DNA of 64,000 bases from Lacunisphaera limnophila (GCF_001746835.1 NZ_CP016094.1:2232001-2296000), one strand, 5' to 3'. Shown: positions 33,209-42,840, numbered from the stretch's first letter. The notes: generated by a model from the letters alone, not told the origin. Program-made: numbers and translations.

Positions 33209-35217
33209 GGAAAAGTGATGCGGAAAGTGGCTCCGGGCTTGCCGACGTCGGGGACGATGATGGTTGCGCGGTGCTCGTGCAAGATATCTGCGCACACAGC
33301 AAGTCCCAGGCCCATGCCCTTGGTCTTGGTGGAGACGAAGGGGTGGAAAAGGCGCGAGCGTTGTTCGGGCGGGATGCCGGGACCGTTGTCGCTCACCTCG
33401 AGAATGACGCTGCCATTGGGGGAATTGCGGGAGCGGAGCAGGACGCGGCGGGGGTCGTCCTGGGTCTCGAGCGCCTGAAAAGCATTGATTAAAAGATTTA
33501 TCAAAACCTGCCGGATGGCGGCGCCGTCGGCCCAGATGGTGTCGGCGGCGGCGTTCAGCTCGGAGCCCATGGTCACGCGGGCCTCGGTGGCGCGGGTGAG
33601 CATGAGGTCGGTGGTTTCCTGCATGATGCCATGCAGGGAGACGCGTTCCAGCTGGTGGCGGCGGGGGTTGGAGAGATCGAGGAGTTGCTGGGTGAGGTTG
33701 TCGATGCGGTCGACCTCGGCGGGGATGAGGAGGCTGAAGCGGCGGCGGAACTCGGGGTCGTCGAAGCGGGATGGCAGGAGGTGGGAGAACGTCTTGATCG
33801 AGACGAGCGGGTTGCGGATCTCGTGGGCGAGGCTGGCACCGATGAGGCCGATGGTGGCGAGCTGTTCGGACTGGCGGGCCTGGAGGGAGAGGCGGGAGCG
33901 AGCGAGGATGTTGTCGAGGAACTCGGCGATTTCCTGAACCTGCTGGACCTCGGGGTAGGTGAAGGGGCGCTGGTTGGTCTTCACGCCGAGGGCGAGGAGG
34001 AGGGAGGGGTTGGCGCTGCCGCGGGGGGCGGAGACGATGACGCCGAGGTTGAACTCGGTGAGGAAGTGGCGGAGGTCCACGAGGCCGGGCTCCGGGCGCA
34101 GGCGCTGGAGGCTCTCGGGCGTGCTCCAGCCCTTCTGGCAGAGGGCGGTGTAGGCGGTGCGGTCCTTGCCGAACTCGATGTCGCCGGAGACGAAGACCTC
34201 GCCGCTGTCGAAGAGCAGGACGGCGTAGTCGGATTGACAGGAGGTGCGGAGGAGGCCCTCGAACGACGCGACGAGGCGGTTCGGGTCGGGTTCGCGGCGG
34301 GCGAGGTCGAGGGCGGTTTGCCGCACGGCCGCGGTGTTCTGCCAGGGGCTGAGGCTGAGCCAGTCGCGGGTGCGGTGGTCGAGCCAGAAAACAAAGGTGC
34401 CGCAGAGAGCGACGCTCAGCATGAGACTTGCGGTGACGGGGAGGGAGTCGCCCAGCAGGCGCCACACGGCATACGTGCTGACCGTGAGCGCGACAAGCAG
34501 AGCGAAGCGCTGTCCGATCGAAAGGAAGACCTGACGGGCATCGAACACGCGGTGGATGGTAACGCCCCAGGCGGTGAGGCCATAGAAGGCCAGGATGATC
34601 AACGGAGTGCTCCGGGATAGGGCCCGTAGATCGAATAAGTTGCCGGCAGCGGTTACCAGAACAGCAACCAGACCCGCGACGCCTGCATTAAGGATCAGGA
34701 ATTGAATTTCCAAGCGGCAGATGCCCGTCTGGACCTGCCACTGCCGGTAGGTTTGGTAGATGAGCAAAAGATAGAGGGCGAGACTCGTGATGCTATAGAC
34801 CAAATAGGCCGTACCCCGGGAGCGATTCTCGGCCTCCGCCGCCTGCACGACGAAGGAGTCGGCATAACATAGCATGGCCAATATGCAGCAGACGACCAGC
34901 CACCCCAGCACGCCTTTGCTGAACCGGCGTTCATGAAAGGGGGAGGACAGAATCGACTCCTTCATAAGCCAGATGCTGGCTGGGAAAAACGCGCCCACGG
35001 CGGAGGCCGCGCGGATCCAAGGAACCGGACTGATGGCGGCACCGGCTTCCGCCTGGAGGCCGGCGCGCATGGCCATGTAGACACAGCAGAGCCAACCGGT
35101 GTTGATCAGGGAAAACGCAAAGAAGGCCTTGTTCGTATTGCGCGGGGGATTCGCCCAGAGGACGGTGCTCCCGATCACCAGCGTCAGGATGGCGGCGGTG
35201 AGGATCAGCGGGGGCAT
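33187..35217 (-). CDS. Membrane sensor histidine kinase
   Basis: 676 residues. The first ~290 hold seven to nine membrane helices resembling the 7TM-type kinase sensor region. A GAF-like domain follows (~305-430), then the HisKA H-box LAHEIRNPLVSIKTFSHLL (~463-481), and a complete ATPase domain (LINLLINAFQAL, DNGPGIP, KGMGLGLAVC). It is the active-looking partner of the degenerate kinase encoded just downstream. Its start overlaps the ketosynthase-like gene by 13 bases and its end overlaps the next gene by 22 bases, so all three are one tightly coupled operon. No response regulator is in the operon; the nearest receiver domain is at 37500-38645. Confidence 0.92.
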   Translation of the reverse strand: MPPLILTAAILTLVIGSTVLWANPPRNTNKAFFAFSLINTGWLCCVYMAMRAGLQAEAGAAISPVPWIRAASAVGAFFPASIWLMKESILSSPFHERRFSKGVLGWLVVCCILAMLCYADSFVVQAAEAENRSRGTAYLVYSITSLALYLLLIYQTYRQWQVQTGICRLEIQFLILNAGVAGLVAVLVTAAGNLFDLRALSRSTPLIILAFYGLTAWGVTIHRVFDARQVFLSIGQRFALLVALTVSTYAVWRLLGDSLPVTASLMLSVALCGTFVFWLDHRTRDWLSLSPWQNTAAVRQTALDLARREPDPNRLVASFEGLLRTSCQSDYAVLLFDSGEVFVSGDIEFGKDRTAYTALCQKGWSTPESLQRLRPEPGLVDLRHFLTEFNLGVIVSAPRGSANPSLLLALGVKTNQRPFTYPEVQQVQEIAEFLDNILARSRLSLQARQSEQLATIGLIGASLAHEIRNPLVSIKTFSHLLPSRFDDPEFRRRFSLLIPAEVDRIDNLTQQLLDLSNPRRHQLERVSLHGIMQETTDLMLTRATEARVTMGSELNAAADTIWADGAAIRQVLINLLINAFQALETQDDPRRVLLRSRNSPNGSVILEVSDNGPGIPPEQRSRLFHPFVSTKTKGMGLGLAVCADILHEHRATIIVPDVGKPGATFRITFPCPPPLS

Positions 35218-36416
35218 AGCCTTTCAATGACGATCACGGCGTTGCTGCCGGCCATGCCGTGGGCGTTGACGATGGCCACATTGGCGCCGAGGTAGCGCGG
35301 GCGGGACGAAAGATTCAAGGGGCAGTGCGGATCGGGCGTTTCCCAATTTACCGTGGGGGGCAGGAGACTATGGCGGAGGCTGAGCGCGGTGCTGGCAGCT
35401 TGGATGGGGCCTGAAGCAGCGAGGGCGGTGCCAATCATGCCTTTGATCGACGTCACCGGAATCTCCGGGAGCTTGTCCTGGAAAACCCGGCGCATGGCGG
35501 TCGCCTCGTTGTTGTCGATCACCCGGTGGCCGGGGCCCCACGCGCAGATGTAGTCTACCTCGTCGGGGCGGCGGCCGGCATTCGCCAACGCGATGCGCGC
35601 CGCCTCGCCTATGCCTTCTCCGGCGAGGCCGTTGGCGTCGTTGGCGTACCCGTAACCCGTGATCCATGCATAGGCCGGGCGCGGGCTGTCCTCCGGTTCC
35701 AAGATGAGCATGGCGGCGCCTTCGCCGATGACACCGGTGGAGCGCCAGAGATCAAAGGGCCGGCAGGCTTTTTCGGGGTTTTCCAAACCCACGGGACTCA
35801 GTTCCGCGGCGTTGAACTCGACCATCGGGTGGTAGGTGAGGGGGCATTCCGTGCCGCCGGTGATCGCGAGGTTGGATTGGCCCGTGGCCACGAGTTCGGC
35901 GGCCTGCCCCACGGCGTCCAGGCCGGAGCAGCAGGAGCTTTGGAGGGAAAACATGCGGGCGGCCGGGCCGATAAACTCGGAGATGGTGCCGGGGATCTTG
36001 ACCAGGGAGGTTTCGTACAGGTTTCGCGCCATGGCATAGCGCGGGCCCTTCTTCTGGACGATGTGGATTTCGCGGCTGATCCGGTCGAAATCCATCAGGG
36101 AGGTTCCGGTCACCACGACCGGGTTCAGCTCGTTGGCCTCGGCCGGGGTGAGGCCGGCATCGGCGGTCGCCAGGATGGCGGCGGCCAGGCCGAACTGCGT
36201 ATGGCGGGCGAGGCGGCGCGGGTCGAGTTCGGGCGCGTAGTTTTTGAGGTCAAAGTCGAGGATCTCCGCGCCGATGAAGGGCCCCGCCGTCTGGTCCAGC
36301 TGGCTCAGCAAGCGCACCCGGCTGACCGGATCGTTGATGCCGCGGAAAAACGCCTCGCGGCCGATGCCCGCGGGGGTGACCGGGCCGATGCCGGTGATCT
36401 TAACGCGGCGGCGCAT
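35205..36416 (-). CDS. Atypical beta-ketoacyl-ACP synthase family protein
   Basis: 403 residues, a full-length thiolase-fold condensing enzyme of the FabF type (MRRRVKITGIGPVTPAGIGR). The nucleophile segment SLQSSCCSGLDAVGQA keeps the cysteine (~159-160). The two catalytic histidines of FabF are not at their usual places: the HGTST site reads AWGPGHRVIDNNE, and the GHxxGAAG site reads SIKGMIGTALAASG, keeping only the lysine. It could still condense with a shifted histidine, or be a chain-length-factor-like partner. It heads an operon with two histidine kinases; no ACP or other lipid genes lie beside it. Confidence 0.85.
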   Translation of the reverse strand: MRRRVKITGIGPVTPAGIGREAFFRGINDPVSRVRLLSQLDQTAGPFIGAEILDFDLKNYAPELDPRRLARHTQFGLAAAILATADAGLTPAEANELNPVVVTGTSLMDFDRISREIHIVQKKGPRYAMARNLYETSLVKIPGTISEFIGPAARMFSLQSSCCSGLDAVGQAAELVATGQSNLAITGGTECPLTYHPMVEFNAAELSPVGLENPEKACRPFDLWRSTGVIGEGAAMLILEPEDSPRPAYAWITGYGYANDANGLAGEGIGEAARIALANAGRRPDEVDYICAWGPGHRVIDNNEATAMRRVFQDKLPEIPVTSIKGMIGTALAASGPIQAASTALSLRHSLLPPTVNWETPDPHCPLNLSSRPRYLGANVAIVNAHGMAGSNAVIVIERLCPR

Positions 36417-36573
36417 GGACGGAGTCGGTCGCGGGAGGCGGGATCACGGCGGATGAAGGAGAGGCGGGGGCGGGCGGAACAGGTTGGTGCGAGTCGGCGT
36501 GGCTGCGACCCTCGAAAAGTAGGCGGACATCCCCCGCGACGGCAAGCCCGGCGATGCAAAAGAGATTTGCGCC

Positions 36574-37488
36574 ATGACGCGCCGCCCGTCCCAATCCCGC
36601 GGCATGACCGCTGATGATTTTCAGGATCGCATCGTGGCCTGGGCGCGGCGCCAGCCCGACGTGGAGGCGCTGGTGCTGGCGGGCTCGCGGGCGGTGGCGG
36701 GGGCGGCGGATGGCTATTCGGATTGGGATTTTCATCTCATCACCACCGCGCCGGCGCGGTTTGCGCACACGCGCTGGCTGGGCGAGATTGCGCCATGCTG
36801 GTGCGCGCATGCCGCCCGCACGCCGCGTGGGGTGATCAAGGTCAGCGCCGTGTTCGAGCAGGGCTGGGAGGCGGATTTTGTCCCGCTGGCCGCGTGGCAG
36901 ATGAAACTGGTTTATTGGGCCATGCGTTTTCCGGACAAGGCGGACCTGATGCCCGGCCGGTTGCGGCGCGGCATCCGGGAGACACGCGCCTTCATGCTGG
37001 GCACCGGCCACCGGCTGTTGGTGGGGTCGCCGGCGTGGGAGCGGCGGTTCGCGGCGCTGCAGCAGCCTTGGACTGATCCGGGGTTCACGCGGGAGGAGTT
37101 TGCCGGCCACGTCGGGGCCTTCTGGCAGAAATCCGTCTGGGTCTGCAAAAAAATCGCCCGGCCCGAACCGCGGTCCGCCATGCACTGGTTGCACGGCTTG
37201 GTAACCGAGCACGTCTACGCGCTGCTGGCGGAAGAGGCGCGGCTGGCGGGCCGCGTGGCGCGGCCGGAGGCGCGCAAGGCCGAGCAGTGGCTGGACGCGC
37301 GGCGGCAGGCGCAGACGGCGTTCGAGACCGGGGCGGATGCGCGCACGCTGGCGCGCGCCTTGCTTGCCGCGATCACGCTTTTCGAGGAAGTCTCCCAGAG
37401 TGTGGCCACGACCCGCGGGTTCGCCCGACCGGACGATGCGGCGGTGGCGGCGTGGCTGCGGACGGAGCTGGGCAAGCTCACGGGCTGA
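36574..37488 (+). CDS. Nucleotidyltransferase-fold protein, unknown substrate
   Basis: 304 residues. LVLAGSRAVAGAADGYSDWD followed by FHLI (~30-53) is the GS...DxD signature of polymerase-beta-type nucleotidyltransferases, as in aminoglycoside adenylyltransferases. The rest is helical. ATG at 36574 is used; an internal ATG at 36604 (MTADDFQD) is a plausible alternative, as neither has a clear ribosome site. Divergent from the ketosynthase-like gene by 157 bases and convergent with the receiver-kinase gene. A resistance role is not implied; the substrate is unknown. Confidence 0.75.
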   Translation: MTRRPSQSRGMTADDFQDRIVAWARRQPDVEALVLAGSRAVAGAADGYSDWDFHLITTAPARFAHTRWLGEIAPCWCAHAARTPRGVIKVSAVFEQGWEADFVPLAAWQMKLVYWAMRFPDKADLMPGRLRRGIRETRAFMLGTGHRLLVGSPAWERRFAALQQPWTDPGFTREEFAGHVGAFWQKSVWVCKKIARPEPRSAMHWLHGLVTEHVYALLAEEARLAGRVARPEARKAEQWLDARRQAQTAFETGADARTLARALLAAITLFEEVSQSVATTRGFARPDDAAVAAWLRTELGKLTG

Positions 37489-37499
37489 GCTGGGGGCGC

Positions 37500-38645
37500 T
37501 CAGGTGGCCGCGGGGGGGAAGGTCAGGGTGAAGACGGTGCCGCCGCCGGGGCGGGCGGCGACGCGGATCTCGCCGCGGTGGGCGGCGACAATGTGTCGGC
37601 AGATGGTCATGCCGAGGCCGGTGCCGTGCGCCTTGGTGGACTCGACCGGCTTCTTGAGGATGCTCTCCATGATCTCGGGGGGGAGGCCGGTGCCGTTGTC
37701 GGCGATGGTGAGGACGACGCGGCCGTCGGCCCGCGTCACGGCGACGTTGACCTGGGAGGCGCCGGCCTCGAGGGCGTTCTTCACGAGGTTCTGCAGCAGG
37801 CGGACGATCTCGAAGCGGATGCCGTTGATGTTGGTCTCCGGGGTGCCGCTGACCTCGACGCGGTTGGTGCCGAAGAAGAGCACGCCCTTGGTGTCCGTGG
37901 CGGTGGCGAACAGGTCCACGACATCGACCTCGCCGGCGTGGCGGGTGGTCTGCCGCCAGGACTCGGCGAGGTGGAGGCAGAAGGAAGAGCACTTCTCGAG
38001 GGTCTCGGCGTAATGCACGATGCGGCCGATGGCGGGGCCGCCCGGCGGCAGCTGGCGGACTTCGTCGAGCAGCATGTTGGTGTAGCCGATGGCGACGACG
38101 AGGGGGTTGCAGATGTCGTGGACCATCTCCGCGGCGGCCTGGTTGAAGCCGGTGTTCATCTGCTGTTTCTTCTGCTCGGTCTTCACCGACTCGTACATGC
38201 CCTCGAGCTGGCGGAGCATGCCGGCGCGCTTCTTGCGCTCGATGCCCTCGGCGACGTGGCGACGCACGGACTGCTGGAGCACGTCCACGTCGAAGGGCTT
38301 CTTGAGATATTCGTTGGCGCCGAGGCTGATGGCGGCCTGGGCGGTGGCGAGGGCGCCGTAGCCCGTCATCATGATGATGGAGACCTCGGGATCGATCTTG
38401 CGCATGGCCTCGAGGCCCTGGATGCCGTTCTTCTGGGGCATGCGGATGTCCATGATCACGCAGGCGAACGAGGCGGCGCCGAGCTGGGTGAGGCCGTGGT
38501 CCACGCGGTCGACGGCCACGACATCAAACTCGTCCTGCAGGAGGTAGCTGATGCTCTCGCGCGGTCCGAGCTCGTCATCGACCACCAGGACTTTCGGGCG
38601 CTTGGAGACCGGGGTCGGCAGGACGGAGGGGGCGGCTTCGGACAT
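37500..38645 (-). CDS. Receiver - histidine kinase hybrid
   Basis: 381 residues from ATG 38645. The N-terminal receiver domain is complete: KVLVVDDE, phospho-acceptor MDIRMPQKNG (~61), MTGYGA and KKPFD. It is joined by a helical linker to an H-box (VHDICNPLVVAIGYTNML, ~173-190) and an ATPase domain (LLQNLVKNALEAG, DNGTGLP, GTGLGMTICRHI). No membrane segment. This receiver-first order suggests a cytoplasmic relay, perhaps receiving phosphate from the membrane kinase at 33187-35217, which lacks a receiver. The gene diverges from the TonB receptor gene, so the operator at 38770 might also affect it. Confidence 0.92.
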   Translation of the reverse strand: MSEAAPSVLPTPVSKRPKVLVVDDELGPRESISYLLQDEFDVVAVDRVDHGLTQLGAASFACVIMDIRMPQKNGIQGLEAMRKIDPEVSIIMMTGYGALATAQAAISLGANEYLKKPFDVDVLQQSVRRHVAEGIERKKRAGMLRQLEGMYESVKTEQKKQQMNTGFNQAAAEMVHDICNPLVVAIGYTNMLLDEVRQLPPGGPAIGRIVHYAETLEKCSSFCLHLAESWRQTTRHAGEVDVVDLFATATDTKGVLFFGTNRVEVSGTPETNINGIRFEIVRLLQNLVKNALEAGASQVNVAVTRADGRVVLTIADNGTGLPPEIMESILKKPVESTKAHGTGLGMTICRHIVAAHRGEIRVAARPGGGTVFTLTFPPAAT

Positions 38646-38769
38646 GGGAGGAGTTGCAACGGACGCTGGATGGCGCAAACCGATTTGGCAATCCGAAGCT
38701 GATTGCCGGGGTCCGCCCCGCCGGCGCCGCGCAAAAAAACCGGTGCGGGCTTGGTTCCGGGTGCGGTCT

Positions 38770-38784
38770 TCGCAACGTTTGCAG
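38770..38784. promoter_or_regulatory. Putative LacI-family operator upstream of the TonB receptor
   Basis: GCAACGTTTGCAG (38772-38784) is the exact reverse complement of the 13 bases at 49444-49456 upstream of the LacI gene. It lies 101 bases before the receptor ATG and 125 bases before the divergent receiver-kinase ATG. The near-palindrome with a central ACGTT is typical of LacI-family sites. Confidence 0.65.
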
Positions 38785-38885
38785 AGGCCGGAGGTAGCGC
38801 CGCGGGCCCCGGGCGCTATCACTCGCCCCGTTGGCCCCTTCTGAAACCCCTAACGTGCAGCCAAGCGTCTGCGTCTCCCCTCCCC

Positions 38886-41800
38886 ATGAATCCGATTGAA
38901 TCGCTCCGGACCGTCGCCGGTCACCCCATCGCGCTGCCGCGAACCCGCCAGGGTTCGTCGCGCCGCTTGCTTCCCTCCTTCCTGTTCGCCGCGGCTTTCG
39001 CGGCCTCGTCCGTCCACGGGCAGACCGCGGCCGCGGACGCCGCACCCGCCAAGGAGGAGGAAGAGATTCTCGTCCTCACCCCGTTTGAAGTCACCTCCGG
39101 TGGCGAGAACGAGGGCTACACCGCCGCCACCACGCTGGCGGGCAACCGCCTCAACACCGAGTTGCGGGACATCGGCAGCGCAGTCACCGTCGTCACCAAG
39201 GAGTTTCTCCAGGACGTCGGCGCCACCGACAACGCCTCCCTGCTGCAATACACCACCGGCACCGAGGTCGGCGGCCTGCGCGGCAACTTCGCAGGCGCCG
39301 GCGACGCCGCCCAGCTCAACGAGGACACCGTCCGCCCGAACGACAACACCCGCGTGCGCGGCCTCGCGGCGGCGGACAACACCCGCGACTTCTTCCGCTC
39401 CGACGTGCCGTGGGATTCCTACAACGTTGACCGCGTGGACCTGCAGCGCGGCGCCAACTCCATCCTGTTCGGCCAGGGCAGCCCGGCCGGCATCATCAAC
39501 ACCGGCCTGAAGACCGCCCAGTTCCGCAATTTCGGGACTGCCGAGGTCCGCGTCGACAACTACGGCAGCACGCGCGGCACGCTCGATATCAACCGGGTGC
39601 TCCTGCCCCGCGAGCTCGCCCTCCGCGTCGCGGTGCTGGCCGAGGATGAGAAATACCGGCAGAAGCCCGCGTTCTCCGATGACCGCCGCCTGTATGCCGC
39701 CCTGCGCTACGAGCCGAAGTCCCTCAACCGCGACGGCCTGCTCACATCGCTCAAGGCCAACTTCGAGGCCGGCACGATTGACAGCAATAACCCGCGCATG
39801 CTGCCGCCGTCCGATGCCATCACGCCGTGGTTCACCAACCTGAACCAGGCGACCTACAACCAGTATGCGGCCTTCGACCACCTTTCCGGCCGGCCCAACC
39901 ACGGCCAGTTCCGCGTGAACCTCGCCTCCACCGGCGCACGCAATCCCGCCTATCAGCACAACATCGGCACATTCGGCTTCCCGTCCGGCCGCGCCGGCCC
40001 GACGGTGTTCATGTCCGGCGGCAACCAAAGCATGATGGTGACCGACGTCATCGGCGCCTTCGTGAGCGGCGGCCTCGGCTCGGATGGCAGCGTCGATGGC
40101 GGCATCGCGGCCCTGCCCGACAACGGCTGGGTCTCCCTCCAGGGCACCGCCCAGTCGGCGATCAACAACGGCGAGGCCTACTCCAAGGCGGGTCTGTGGA
40201 AGAACAACCTGCTGACCGACGCCTCGGTCTTCGATTTCTACAACCGCCTCATCGATGGTGATTCCAAACGGGAATGGCAGGATTTCAACGTCCTCAACCT
40301 GAGTGCCTCGCAGACCTACTTTCACAACCGGGCCGGCATCTCGCTGGACTACTCCCGCGAGGGCTATGAGAACGGCCAGAAGGCCGTGCTTCCGGGCGAT
40401 GTGCGCCTGCAGGTCGATCCGATGGCGGTCTATGGCGATGGCTCACCCGACGCCGGCCTCGCGGTTGGCGGCGAGCCGTTCTCGAACGGCACCAAGAACC
40501 CGAACGTCGGCCGCGCCTTCGTCTCGTCCAATAACGCCTGGGGCAACCGCTCCCTCGACACGGATCGCGAGGCCCTGCGCGCCACCGCCTTCGTGCAGCA
40601 CGACTTCAAGGACAAGGACAACGGCTGGTTCCGCCGCGTCCTCGGCCTCCACACCCTCACGGCCCTCGCCGGCCGCGAGACCGCCAAGAGCGACTCCCGC
40701 TCCTGGCAGCGTTACGGCATCTTCGATAATGCCTACTACAACCTCTCAGGCCGCCCGGACCAGCGTTTCAACGGTGCCCTGGTTCCGGCCCAGGTCATTT
40801 ACCTCGGCGATTCGCTCCTTGGCCGCTCCCTCTCGGGCGCGAACCTGCCGTCAATCAGCGGCAGCACCACCATCACCAGCGGTTCGGTCCGCTACTTCAA
40901 TCCCACCTGGAACTCCAGCGTCAGCCCCGGGGCGGCGTGGCAGAACGGCTTCTATCTGCCCGGTGATCCCAACCGCAACTCGACCCAGGCGGAGAACCCG
41001 GCGAACTACGTCGGTTGGACCACCACCCAGCTTAACATCGTGGATGCCGAGGCCTCGGCCGCGAACCGCGACCGCCTGACCACGCATGCCGCGCTCGACA
41101 AGGCGCAGACCGAGTCGCAGGCCTTCGTCTGGCAAGGCAAGTGGCTGGACAACGCCCTCGTGAGCACCATCGGCTGGCGCAAGGATATCGCCGAGTCCTG
41201 GGCGTTTGACATGTCGCCCAACGATTTCCCGGTGAGCCAGGACCGGGGCGCGGTGAATCTCAGCCCCACTTACTACAAGCTGCCGACCGTCGGCCAGCGC
41301 GTCGAGGTGCAGTCCCGGTCCTACAGCCTCGTGGCGCACCTCACCGACCTGCCGTTCCTGCGCGGGGTGACCGAGAAGCTGCCGGTGAATGTGAGCGTGT
41401 ATTACAACCGCTCGACCAACTTCAAGCCCGACGCCAGTCGCGTCGACATCTACGGCGAGCCGCTCGCGGCCCCTGCCGGCAAGACCATCGACCAGGGCAT
41501 CCGCGTCGAGACCAAGGACGGCCGCTACGCGCTCCGCGTGAACCGCTACGAGACGAGCAACTCCAACGCGAACAGCACGCAGATCAACGCCGCCTCCATC
41601 GGCAATTGGATGCAGCTTACGCAGAACTTCGCCAACGTCTTCCAGTATAACATCCGCCCCTGGGGCTACGACGCCACCGCGCCGGGCCAGACCGCCAACG
41701 CCACCGACGTCTTCGACGGCGCCGCCGGAATCTGGGAGCCGATGCGCTACAACTTCCACCTGTTTGCCAACCGTCCGCTGCAGCCGGGTGAGATTCTCTC

Positions 41801-42677
41801 GCCTGACGGGAGCTGGATCGTGTCGCCGCCCCTCGAAGGCCGGGTGCTCGACGCCGTGCGCACATTCCAGCGCGCCGTCGATCCGCGTTTCTGGACGGCT
41901 TGGCGCATCAATACCTTCGGCAACTTCGGTCCGTCCACCAGCGAGGTGACCTATAGCGTGCCGACCGGCTTCGCCGTCACGGAGGACAACGTCTCCAAGG
42001 GTTGGGAAATCGAGCTGAGCGCCCAACCGACCCAGAACTGGCGTCTCCTCCTCAACGCCAGCAAGACCGACGCCCGCCGCACCAACATCGGCAACGAGAA
42101 CATGCGTGAGTTCATGGACCTCGTCGCCGCGTCGCTGGTCGCCCCCGAGGGCGTCCGTCGCCTCCACCACTACTGGGGCACGCAGGACGTCGTCACCGCC
42201 GGCAAGAACTGGTTCGACGGCGAGGGTCTCGTCGGCGCGCCGGGCAGCGAGTGGCGCCTGGCCCAGCTCGTCGAGAACACCACAGTGCCCGAGATGCGCG
42301 AGTGGCGCGTCAACCTGATCTCGAACTACGAGTTCACCGAAGGCCTCCTTAAGGGCCTCAACGTCGGTGGCGGCCTGCGCTACCAGAGCAGCGTCATCCT
42401 AGGCTACCCGCCGATGGGCAACCCGAACGACCCGACCACGGTCGAGTATGACTTCGCGAAGCCCTACCGCGGCCCCGTCGAGACCAACATCGACCTGTGG
42501 GTGGGCTACACTCGCCGGCTGTCCGAGAAATTGAACTGGCGCATCCAGCTCAACGTCCGGGATGCCTTCCAGAACAAGGGCCTCATCCCGATCACCTACC
42601 AGCCCAACGGCACGGTGGCAGCCTACCGCATCGTCTCGGGCCAGTCGTTCAGCCTCAGCAACACGTTCGAATTCTGA
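38886..42677 (+). CDS. TonB-dependent receptor (carbohydrate-type, Opitutaceae)
   Basis: 1263 residues from ATG 38886; the open frame upstream to 38703 does not look coding. A signal peptide (hydrophobic LLPSFLFAAAFAASSVHGQ, ~28-46) leads to a TonB-box-like stretch (ILVLTPFEVTSG), the plug domain (TLAGNRLNTELRDIGSAVTV; VDRVDLQRGANSILFGQGSP) and a 22-strand-type barrel ending in aromatic F (SFSLSNTFEF). Outer-membrane receptor that takes up large ligands with energy from TonB. Its place upstream of the sugar genes and its shared operator with the LacI regulator suggest an oligosaccharide ligand. A strong hairpin follows the stop. Confidence 0.95.
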   Translation: MNPIESLRTVAGHPIALPRTRQGSSRRLLPSFLFAAAFAASSVHGQTAAADAAPAKEEEEILVLTPFEVTSGGENEGYTAATTLAGNRLNTELRDIGSAVTVVTKEFLQDVGATDNASLLQYTTGTEVGGLRGNFAGAGDAAQLNEDTVRPNDNTRVRGLAAADNTRDFFRSDVPWDSYNVDRVDLQRGANSILFGQGSPAGIINTGLKTAQFRNFGTAEVRVDNYGSTRGTLDINRVLLPRELALRVAVLAEDEKYRQKPAFSDDRRLYAALRYEPKSLNRDGLLTSLKANFEAGTIDSNNPRMLPPSDAITPWFTNLNQATYNQYAAFDHLSGRPNHGQFRVNLASTGARNPAYQHNIGTFGFPSGRAGPTVFMSGGNQSMMVTDVIGAFVSGGLGSDGSVDGGIAALPDNGWVSLQGTAQSAINNGEAYSKAGLWKNNLLTDASVFDFYNRLIDGDSKREWQDFNVLNLSASQTYFHNRAGISLDYSREGYENGQKAVLPGDVRLQVDPMAVYGDGSPDAGLAVGGEPFSNGTKNPNVGRAFVSSNNAWGNRSLDTDREALRATAFVQHDFKDKDNGWFRRVLGLHTLTALAGRETAKSDSRSWQRYGIFDNAYYNLSGRPDQRFNGALVPAQVIYLGDSLLGRSLSGANLPSISGSTTITSGSVRYFNPTWNSSVSPGAAWQNGFYLPGDPNRNSTQAENPANYVGWTTTQLNIVDAEASAANRDRLTTHAALDKAQTESQAFVWQGKWLDNALVSTIGWRKDIAESWAFDMSPNDFPVSQDRGAVNLSPTYYKLPTVGQRVEVQSRSYSLVAHLTDLPFLRGVTEKLPVNVSVYYNRSTNFKPDASRVDIYGEPLAAPAGKTIDQGIRVETKDGRYALRVNRYETSNSNANSTQINAASIGNWMQLTQNFANVFQYNIRPWGYDATAPGQTANATDVFDGAAGIWEPMRYNFHLFANRPLQPGEILSPDGSWIVSPPLEGRVLDAVRTFQRAVDPRFWTAWRINTFGNFGPSTSEVTYSVPTGFAVTEDNVSKGWEIELSAQPTQNWRLLLNASKTDARRTNIGNENMREFMDLVAASLVAPEGVRRLHHYWGTQDVVTAGKNWFDGEGLVGAPGSEWRLAQLVENTTVPEMREWRVNLISNYEFTEGLLKGLNVGGGLRYQSSVILGYPPMGNPNDPTTVEYDFAKPYRGPVETNIDLWVGYTRRLSEKLNWRIQLNVRDAFQNKGLIPITYQPNGTVAAYRIVSGQSFSLSNTFEF

Positions 42678-42680
42678 TCC

Positions 42681-42713
42681 CGCCCCGCGGTCCGCGCTTA
42701 GGACCGCGGGGCG
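42681..42713 (+). terminator. Hairpin terminator after the TonB receptor
   Basis: A perfect 13-base stem (CGCCCCGCGGTCC with GGACCGCGGGGCG) around a 7-base loop, starting 4 bases after the stop. There is no T-run, but the stem is very stable. It probably separates the receptor transcript from the downstream sugar operon, or reduces read-through. Confidence 0.7.
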
Positions 42714-42737
42714 CGGCCCGGTCGGATTCCGGCCGGG

Positions 42738-42807
42738 GTGGGCGGCCGGCTTGCTGGCGCCACACGAACGCCAAGGCGTTCGTGGCGTAAGCAAGCTTAC
42801 CGCCCAC
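42738..42807. repeat. 70-base nested palindrome upstream of the phosphoglucomutase gene
   Basis: Outer arms GTGGGCGG...GCTTGCT and AGCAAGCTTACCGCCCAC enclose a perfect inner hairpin CACGAACGCC/GGCGTTCGTG (42762-42783). Another intergenic repeat of the kind found throughout the window. Confidence 0.65.
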
Positions 42808-42840
42808 TCCGAGGCCGCGGAATTTACTTCAACGTCCGAC

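Noticed and set aside
36574-37488. Aminoglycoside resistance gene
   Set aside because: Only the general nucleotidyltransferase motif is shared; nothing in the sequence or context supports a drug substrate.
38703-38885. Longer N-terminus for the TonB receptor
   Set aside because: The extension covers the operator and leader DNA. ATG 38886 gives a proper signal peptide close to the N-terminus.
42562-42840. Longer N-terminus for the beta-phosphoglucomutase gene
   Set aside because: The upstream frame crosses the TonB receptor end, a terminator hairpin and a repeat; family alignment supports ATG 42841.
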